Notes under the pieces: model-generated | What the model was told of the DNA's origin: nothing | The model's input: only the letters and a program-made list of their open reading frames with translations | Databases searched by the model: none | Shown here: positions 59,392 through 64,000 of the stretch, piece after piece | Position numbering within the stretch: the first letter of the stretch is position 1 | How the letters are laid out: every line of letters starts with the position of its first letter | Program-made: the position numbers and the translations under genes | Assembly: GCF_900182955.1 (NCBI RefSeq) | Contig: NZ_FXUL01000004.1 | Location: forward strand, 124,001 to 188,000 | Direction of reading: 5' to 3' | DNA: 64,000 bases | Origin: Noviherbaspirillum suwonense | GTDB lineage: Bacteria; Pseudomonadota; Gammaproteobacteria; Burkholderiales; Burkholderiaceae_D

Positions 59392-59957
59392 GCAGACTTC
59401 TTTTGATCGAAGGCGAACGCTGGGTGGAACAGGCGCGCAATGGGAACCAGGAGGCATTCGGTAAGCTAACGGAGGCCTACTACAGCAGGGTCTGGCGCTT
59501 CCTGCTGAAATGGGTGAAGAATCGCGACGATGCCGAAGAGCTGGCGCAGGAAACCTTCCTCGCGGCCTGGCGGGCGCTTCCCGGCTATCGGGCAGGCTCG
59601 AAATTTTCAACCTGGCTGCTGGGCATTGCGCTCAACCTGGCCCGCAATCACCATAACCGCACCGTCAAGAAGCGCAGCCGCGACGTCGAGCTCGACGAGT
59701 CGATGTATCTCGAGACGCCGGGCGGGCATGACGACGAGCCCGACCGCCAGTTCGAACGCAAGCAGGCGATGCAGGCGCTCGAAAAGGCGATCGGCCGGCT
59801 GCCGGATGACATGCGGGAAGTCGTGACCATGGTCAAGCTGGAGGGCATGCTGCTCGACGAGGTGGCCAGCGTGCTGGGCATACCGGCCGGCACCGTCAAG
59901 AGCCGCCTGTCGCGGGCGAAAAGCAAGCTGCTGGAGGACGTCGCGCCCTACCTGTGA
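59388..59957 (+). CDS. ECF (sigma-70 family) RNA polymerase sigma factor
   Basis: A 189-residue sigma factor. Region 2 (about residues 25-95) has YYSRVWRFLLKWVKNRDDAEELAQETFLAAWRALPGYRAGSKFSTWLLGIALNLARNHHNR-type sequence. Region 4 (about 130-185) has LPDDMREVVTMVKLEGMLLDEVASVLGIPAGTVKSRLSRAKSKL with the helix-turn-helix. It is translationally coupled to the exporter operon by a four-base ATGA overlap, which is unusual and suggests the operon makes its own regulator. No classic anti-sigma gene with a ZAS or transmembrane domain follows; instead a small 68-residue gene does. Confidence 0.93.
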   Translation: MSRLLLIEGERWVEQARNGNQEAFGKLTEAYYSRVWRFLLKWVKNRDDAEELAQETFLAAWRALPGYRAGSKFSTWLLGIALNLARNHHNRTVKKRSRDVELDESMYLETPGGHDDEPDRQFERKQAMQALEKAIGRLPDDMREVVTMVKLEGMLLDEVASVLGIPAGTVKSRLSRAKSKLLEDVAPYL

Positions 59958-60066
59958 CGCAGGAAGACGCTGCCATTCCGGGAGGAACGAAGCCTCGGCA
60001 AGCGTTGCCCAACATGGGCCGGACATGCTCTATCATCAACCTGCCTTTCTCCGACGAGGAACCGAA

Positions 60067-60273
60067 ATGAACGACAAGGAAGAACAACTTGACCGACTGC
60101 TGACCGGCCTCGCCGATACCTATGCGCGGCAGCAGGTGCCGGCAGGGGCGATCGACCGCATCAAGCGCCGCCTGCGCGCGGAGACCAATACGCTGTCGGA
60201 CGCAGACCTCGACTGGCTGGCCGCCGCCGGCGACCGGATGCCGACGGACAGCGGCGGCCCCGAAGACGAATAG
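60067..60273 (+). CDS. 68-residue protein, coupled to the sigma factor; possible leader-peptide or anti-sigma-like
   Basis: A small acidic protein with a good GAGGAA ribosome binding site, 109 bases after the sigma-factor stop. It is predicted as two helices: DKEEQLDRLLTGLADTYARQ, then a basic segment AIDRIKRRLRAE, and ends LSDADLDWLAAAGDRMPTDSGGPEDE. The LSxxDLxxLAAAG stretch (residues 43-55) resembles the L-S-x-x-E-L-x-x-V-x-G-G end of double-glycine leader peptides read by C39 peptidases, but it has AG rather than GG and leaves only about 13 residues as a core. Alternatives are a small sigma-factor partner or an unrelated conserved protein. I recognise no family. Confidence 0.6.
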   Translation: MNDKEEQLDRLLTGLADTYARQQVPAGAIDRIKRRLRAETNTLSDADLDWLAAAGDRMPTDSGGPEDE

Positions 60274-60381
60274 GCCGGCATACGCCGCCTGCGCATGGCG
60301 CGCAGCGGCGGGCACGTGTATATTTTCATCGCACCGGGCGCAGGCTGGCGGCCCGGCATCCAGGTTGCCGGGAGAGATGCG

Positions 60382-60981
60382 ATGGAAAGCCGCAGTATGT
60401 CAAGTTCCGCCCGGGCCTCCGGGTATGTTTCCCCGTCCGGCGCGCCGATCGCGCGCTACAGCTGGCAGGCCATGCTGCTGCACTGGCTGCTGGCCGTCAT
60501 CGTCATCGGCATGCTGTGCCTGGGGTACCTGCTGGACGACATGGCGCGCGGACCGACCAAGGATTTCTACGTCGAGATGCACCGCTCCTTCGGCGTGACG
60601 GCGCTGGTGCTGGTGTTCCTGAGGCTTGCATGGCGCATGCGCCGCACGCCGCCGCCGCTGCCGGCCAGCGTGCCGCGCTGGCAGCGCATCGCGGCAGCCG
60701 TCACCCACGGCCTGCTGTATCTCTGCATCCTGCTGCAGCCGCTGTCCGGCTACCTGGCATCGTCGTTCGGCCGCAGCGGCATCCATTACTTCGGCATGCC
60801 GCTGCCGCACTGGGGCTGGGATGACAAGCCGCTGCGGACTTTCTTCGGCGAGGTGCATGGCATCGTGGCGACGGCGCTGGTGGTGCTGATCGCGATCCAT
60901 GTGCTGGCCGCGCTGAAACACCTTTTTATCAACCGCGACCAGGTGTTCCAGCGCATGCTGCCGGCGCGGCGAAAACCCTGA
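60382..60981 (+). CDS. cytochrome b561-family membrane protein
   Basis: A 199-residue di-heme cytochrome b561 with four membrane helices. Candidate heme-ligand histidines lie in YSWQAMLLHWLLAVIVIG (helix 1), EMHRSFGVTALVLVFLRLAWR (helix 2), THGLLYLCILLQPLSGYLASS (helix 3) and EVHGIVATALVVLIAIHVLAALKH (helix 4). Family members pass electrons between quinol and periplasmic acceptors. The ATG at 60382 has GGAG seven bases upstream; an extension from 60295 was rejected. Confidence 0.87.
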   Translation: MESRSMSSSARASGYVSPSGAPIARYSWQAMLLHWLLAVIVIGMLCLGYLLDDMARGPTKDFYVEMHRSFGVTALVLVFLRLAWRMRRTPPPLPASVPRWQRIAAAVTHGLLYLCILLQPLSGYLASSFGRSGIHYFGMPLPHWGWDDKPLRTFFGEVHGIVATALVVLIAIHVLAALKHLFINRDQVFQRMLPARRKP

Positions 60982-60982
60982 T

Positions 60983-61011
60983 TTGCGGATTCCGGCCTGG
61001 CTGTGTACAAT
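60983..61011 (+). promoter_or_regulatory. sigma-70 promoter of tRNA-fMet
   Basis: TTGCGG (60983-60988) and TACAAT (61006-61011) with a 17-base spacer, 13 bases upstream of the mature tRNA. The -35 directly follows the cytochrome stop. Confidence 0.7.
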
Positions 61012-61024
61012 GCGACCTCTCAGA

Positions 61025-61101
<77 letters not shown>

Positions 61102-61110
61102 GTTTCATGA

Positions 61111-61143
61111 AAACCGGCTTCCTACAGGAAGCCGGTTTTTTTT
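61111..61143 (+). terminator. terminator of tRNA-fMet
   Basis: A 12-bp perfect stem (AAACCGGCTTCC / GGAAGCCGGTTT) with a TACA loop runs into an eight-base T tract. Confidence 0.95.
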
Positions 61144-61342
61144 GTGCCGCGCCGCCGGACGCATCCGCAAGGGCCGCCTCCGGTCGAAAATAAGCGGTCG
61201 ACCGTTTTCCGGTGCCGGTCCGGCCCGTAAACCGTCCCGGCCGCCCGGCCGGCGCGCCGAGCGGAACCGGGCGCCGGCCGGACGGATGCTGTTACCATGT
61301 CCGGCTTCCTACCGTTCGCGGCTGCTTCCAGCCCATGCCATC

Positions 61343-62005
61343 ATGCAAGCAAATTCCTCTTCTTTCCGACATTTCCTGGCAATGCTCCTGCTGCTCGCTG
61401 CCGCCTGCGGCCTGGCCCGCGCGCAGGAGGCGATCGAGGCGCCCGATGCGCTGATACGGCGGGTCAGCCAGGAAGTGATGGACCTTGCCCGCAACGACCC
61501 GGCGATCCAGGCCGGCGACCGCAGGCGCATCTACGCGGTGGTCGAGTCCCGCATCCTGCCGCACCTTGACTTCCAGCGCGGCACAGCGCTGACCATGGGC
61601 CGCAACTGGCGCGAAGCCACGCCGCAGCAGCGCCAGAAACTGGCCGCGGAATTCCGCAACCTGCTGCTTCATACCTATGCGGGCGCGATGTCGCAGATCA
61701 AGGACCAGACCATGACCTTCCGGCCCTTGCGCATGGATCCGTCGGACACCGATGTCGAGGTGCGCTCGGAAGTGCGCCTGCCGCGCCGCCCGGAGCCGGT
61801 CGAAGTCAGCTACCGGCTGCGCAAGACGCCGACCGGCTGGAAGATCTACGACGTCAACGTGATGGGCGCCTGGCTGTCGGAGACCTACCGGACCACGTTC
61901 GCGTCGGAAGTCAGCAAGGGCGGGATCGACGGCCTTATCCGGACGCTGGAAGAGAAAAACCGCTACCTGGCGTCGCGCGACGCGCAGGAAGACGGCAAGC
62001 GCTGA
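61343..62005 (+). CDS. MlaC/Ttg2D-family phospholipid-binding protein
   Basis: A 220-residue periplasmic protein. The signal peptide spans residues 1-28 (HFLAMLLLLAAACGLARAQ). The mature part follows the MlaC/Tol-Tol_Ttg2 pattern: NDPAIQAGDRRRIYAVVESRILPHLDFQRGTALTMGRNWREATPQQRQKLAAEFRNLLLHTYAGAM, later PTGWKIYDVNVMGAWLSETYRTTFASEVSKGGIDGLI. MlaC shuttles phospholipids between MlaA and MlaFEDB to keep outer membrane asymmetry. No other mla genes are here, so it is an orphan or paralogue; the Pqi system elsewhere in the window is a related pathway. The ATG at 61343 directly precedes the signal peptide. Confidence 0.88.
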   Translation: MQANSSSFRHFLAMLLLLAAACGLARAQEAIEAPDALIRRVSQEVMDLARNDPAIQAGDRRRIYAVVESRILPHLDFQRGTALTMGRNWREATPQQRQKLAAEFRNLLLHTYAGAMSQIKDQTMTFRPLRMDPSDTDVEVRSEVRLPRRPEPVEVSYRLRKTPTGWKIYDVNVMGAWLSETYRTTFASEVSKGGIDGLIRTLEEKNRYLASRDAQEDGKR

Positions 62006-62021
62006 GCCGCCGACAGCGGCG

Positions 62022-62099
62022 CATCAGGCCTTCGGCCTCCGGCCACGACGCCATCAGGCCTTCGGCCACAACATCCTCAGGCCTTCGGCCACAACACCA
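62022..62099 (-). repeat. tandem copies of the thioesterase 3' end
   Basis: Two 23-bp units (62054-62076 and 62077-62099) match at 21 of 23 positions by eye, and a third, longer diverged unit lies at 62022-62053. Each contains TCAGGCCTTCGGCC, which on the minus strand encodes Trp-Pro-Lys-Ala-stop in the gene copy. The core GGCCGAAGGCC is self-complementary and can form small hairpins. Confidence 0.85.
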
Positions 62100-62496
62100 T
62101 CTGCGTGCAGCGAAACAGCGCCAGGGTCTTCCCGCCGGCGCTGACGGCAGCGTCCCACACCTGGGTAGTCCTGCCGAGGTGCACCGGGCGCGCATGGCAT
62201 TCGAGCACGCCTTCCAGCGCCGTCCCGAGGTGGTTGCTCTTCAGTTCGATCGTGGTGAAACCGCTGGCGCCCGGCGGCAGCCGGGAAATGCATCCGTAGC
62301 CGCAGCAGGAGTCGGCCAGCGCCACGACCGACGCCGCATGCAGGAAACCGTTGGGCGCCATGTGCACGGCCTTGATCGCCATGGTTGCGTGGACGCCATC
62401 CTCGCCGACGGCCGTGACCTCGATGCCCAGCATGCCGGGCAGGGTGCCCTGCTGGATCGAATGGAAATGTTCTGGCGGGAGAAATGGGGCGGTCAT
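62077..62496 (-). CDS. PaaI-family hotdog thioesterase
   Basis: A 139-residue single hotdog-domain thioesterase. It contains [47 protein letters not shown] (the catalytic N-G-x-x-H-x-x-x-x-x-x-L-A-D loop of the PaaI type) and [37 protein letters not shown]. Members hydrolyse aryl- or acyl-CoA esters. The start at 62496 is preferred; an upstream ATG at 62523 is possible. Its last codons and stop lie inside a tandem repeat. Divergent from the ParA-like gene. Confidence 0.86.
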   Translation of the reverse strand: MTAPFLPPEHFHSIQQGTLPGMLGIEVTAVGEDGVHATMAIKAVHMAPNGFLHAASVVALADSCCGYGCISRLPPGASGFTTIELKSNHLGTALEGVLECHARPVHLGRTTQVWDAAVSAGGKTLALFRCTQMVLWPKA

Positions 62497-62579
62497 GGCG
62501 GGTCCGTGTCGTGTGATAGGCATGCTATTCTTGCACGAAAATTTTCGGATCGAGGGCAATTGCCCGCCAGGAGAACTGC

Positions 62580-63215
62580 GTGCCGGTCATCGTGATTGCA
62601 AACCCGAAGGGCGGCGTCGGCAAGAGCACCATCGCAACCAACCTTGCCGGCTGCCTGGCGCGCCAGGGGCACAAGGTGATGCTGGGCGACACCGATGCGC
62701 AGCAGTCTTCCCGCGCGTGGCTGGCGCTGCGGCCGCCGGGGCTGCCGGCCATTGCAGCATGGGAACTGGGGCCGGACCATATCGCCCGGCCGCCGCGCGG
62801 CGTCACGCACGTGGTGCTGGACACGCCGGCCGGCATCGACAGCGCCCATCTGCAGCGGGCGCTGCGGATCGCCGACCGGCTGATCGTGCCGCTGCAGCCG
62901 TCGATGTTCGACATCCTGGCCACCCAGACCTTCCTGCAGCAGCTGCCTCCCTTGCCCGAACGGGTGCGGGTCGGCGTGATCGGCATGCGGGTCAATGCCC
63001 GCACCCGCGCCGCCGAGCAGCTGTCGCACTATGTCGGCCGGCTCGGCATGCCGGTGCTGGGCTATCTGCGCGACACCCAGAACTACGTGCAGCTGGCGGC
63101 GATGGGCGCCACGCTCTGGGACGCGGCGCCGTCCCGGGTCGACCGCGATATCGCCCAGTGGCAGGACCTGCTGCGCTGGATCGACGATGCATCCGTTTTC
63201 AACCACCTGGAGTAA
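62580..63215 (+). CDS. ParA-family ATPase, orphan
   Basis: A 211-residue deviant-Walker ATPase. [22 protein letters not shown] holds the P-loop KGGVGKST at residues 10-17 with the signature lysine; DTDAQQSS is the A' motif and VLDTPAGID the Walker B/switch. The length and lack of an N-terminal HTH place it with small ParA/MipZ-like or cargo-positioning proteins. No ParB-like gene or parS array is visible. Translation starts at GTG 62580 with AGGAG upstream. The stop overlaps the rraA region (TAATGATG), so the two are coupled. Confidence 0.88.
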   Translation: MPVIVIANPKGGVGKSTIATNLAGCLARQGHKVMLGDTDAQQSSRAWLALRPPGLPAIAAWELGPDHIARPPRGVTHVVLDTPAGIDSAHLQRALRIADRLIVPLQPSMFDILATQTFLQQLPPLPERVRVGVIGMRVNARTRAAEQLSHYVGRLGMPVLGYLRDTQNYVQLAAMGATLWDAAPSRVDRDIAQWQDLLRWIDDASVFNHLE

Positions 63216-63217
63216 TG

Positions 63218-63712
63218 ATGGGCTTTACCACATGCGACCTTTGCGACGCCAATGAAAACCTGATCGGGGAGGGCACGCTGGCCGTGCTGCCGCCGGTGTT
63301 CCGGCCTTTCGGCAAGCGCGCCGCGTTTTCCGGGCAGGCAGCCACGCTGAAGGTGTTCGAGGACAATGTGCTGGTGCGCACCGCGCTGGAAACCCCGGGC
63401 AATGGCCGGGTGCTGGTGGTCGACGGCGGCGGCAGCCTGCGCTGCGCGCTGGTCGGCGGCAATCTCGGCAAGCTGGCCGAGAAAAACGGCTGGGCCGGCA
63501 TCGTCGTCAACGGCTGCGTGCGGGATTCGGCGGAACTCGATGCCTGCGATGTCGGCATCCGGGCGCTGGCGCTGCATCCGCAGCGCAGCGTGCGCAAGGG
63601 CCTGGGCTACCAGGAGATCGCGGTGACGATGGCCGGCGTCACGGTCAGGCCGGGAGACTGGATCTACGCGGATGAAGACGGCGTGCTCGTGTCGCGCGCC
63701 AAGCTCGACTAG
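63218..63712 (+). CDS. rraA: ribonuclease E activity regulator RraA
   Basis: A 164-residue protein of the RraA family, which binds RNase E and inhibits RNA decay in E. coli; close relatives are HMG/CHA aldolases. Typical segments are TTCDLCDAN at the start, [63 protein letters not shown] and [14 protein letters not shown] near the C-terminus. The metal-binding Asp/Arg (NGCVRD) of the aldolase branch is present, so a dual or aldolase role is possible. Two adjacent ATGs (63215 and 63218) exist; the second has GGAG at better spacing. Confidence 0.87.
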   Translation: MGFTTCDLCDANENLIGEGTLAVLPPVFRPFGKRAAFSGQAATLKVFEDNVLVRTALETPGNGRVLVVDGGGSLRCALVGGNLGKLAEKNGWAGIVVNGCVRDSAELDACDVGIRALALHPQRSVRKGLGYQEIAVTMAGVTVRPGDWIYADEDGVLVSRAKLD

Positions 63713-63781
63713 GCGCTTGCGCCGCGGACGGCCGCCGCGCAATAAGGGAACAAGGGGAGCTGGAAGGACTTCGATACGCCC

Positions 63782-63799
63782 GCCCGGCCCATGCCGGGC
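63782..63799. terminator. convergent hairpin between rraA and flgN
   Basis: A GCCCGGC / GCCGGGC 7-bp stem with a CCAT loop lies 70 bases after rraA and about 25 bases after the flgN stop (minus strand). There is no T tract, so this is a weak candidate. Confidence 0.35.
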
Positions 63800-63823
63800 C
63801 AGGCCGATCGCCTGCGGCCAGGG

Positions 63824-64000
63824 CTAGCCCGCGACGAACGAACGTCCGGCTGTGCGGACATTCTGCTGGCCGTCGCGGCCGTACACCGCTGTCTGGCCGC
63901 CGCCGCGCAGCGCCTGCAGGCCGCCCTGGTTGCGGTTGATGTGCTGGTGTATCAGCAGGCCGTTGGTGCGGTTGAGTTCCTTGCCCGACGCGGCCAGCGC
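63824..64000 (-). CDS. flgN: flagellar chaperone FlgN-like, C-terminal part (truncated by window end)
   Basis: The minus strand is open from the window edge to a TAG at 63824-63826, giving 58 residues that begin ALAASGKELNRTNGLLIHQH and continue to GGGQTAVYGRDGQQNVRTAGRSFVAG. NGLLI followed by an aromatic YGxDGQ is the characteristic end of FlgN, the export chaperone of hook-associated proteins FlgK and FlgL. The start lies outside the window. If correct, flagellar genes (flgM, flgA and others) should follow beyond the edge. Confidence 0.75.
   Translation of the reverse strand, partial: ALAASGKELNRTNGLLIHQHINRNQGGLQALRGGGQTAVYGRDGQQNVRTAGRSFVAG

Noticed and set aside
62022-62099. Possible CRISPR or phage attachment repeat
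   Set aside because: Only three short contiguous units derived from the neighbouring gene end, with no spacers and no integrase nearby.

Overview
The window looks like a chromosomal segment of a high-GC betaproteobacterium, most likely order Burkholderiales and plausibly family Oxalobacteraceae. The inference rests on gene content and order: nadE next to a GTG-started P-II gene, a ftsK-lolA-rarA-serS run, a mog/darP/pmbA group, split pqiA genes, a PEP-CTERM surface protein and a LytTR two-component pair between argH and hemCDXY. No database search was possible, so the taxonomy is inference. There is no CRISPR array, rRNA operon or recognisable transposase.

Bases 1-12,500 hold an acyl-CoA synthetase/SDR pair, a lower-GC methyltransferase, a secreted protein with three 33-residue repeats, a MAPEG membrane protein, a carboxylesterase, the overlapping darP-mog pair, pmbA, and a TRAP transporter whose binding protein converges on its two permease genes across two opposed terminators. 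Bases 12,500-28,600 hold argH, an AlgZ/AlgR-like pair, an operon for an intermembrane (Pqi/MCE) lipid transport system, a RelE/XRE toxin-antitoxin pair, a DUF427 gene, ppc, and the heme cluster hemC-hemD-hemX-hemY followed by ppa. Bases 28,600-40,400 are core genes: a FemAB/GNAT-like protein, nadE, glnB, smr, trxB, ftsK, lolA, rarA, serS and tRNA-Ser(CGA).

Downstream of tRNA-Ser is a short AT-rich patch (about 40,400-41,900) carrying one PEP-CTERM gene. It ends in a decayed second copy of the tRNA-Ser sequence, which suggests either an old insertion at the tRNA or a decayed tandem tRNA. Bases 42,100-51,400 are accessory: a crotonase, a family 25 glycosyltransferase facing a methyltransferase, a double-hotdog thioesterase, a CoA-transferase/racemase, a thiolase, and membrane proteins of LapA and YihY type.

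The most distinctive locus is 51,360-60,280. It is a tightly overlapping operon of a TolC-type outer membrane channel, an HlyD-like adaptor, a C39-peptidase ABC exporter and a second ABC exporter with a long N-terminal domain. The last three resemble the NHLP/NHLM peptide-natural-product export set. The operon continues, by a 4-base overlap, into an ECF sigma factor and then a 68-residue protein with a leader-like motif. I see no conventional precursor peptide or maturation enzyme. Its leader region carries a degenerate array of about 13 repeats at 10-bp spacing, an 18-bp inverted repeat and an exact tandem decamer.

The window ends with a cytochrome b561, initiator tRNA-fMet with promoter and terminator, an MlaC-like protein, a PaaI-type thioesterase whose 3' end is tandemly copied past its stop codon, an orphan ParA-like ATPase, rraA, and the 3' end of a flgN-like gene running off the window edge.
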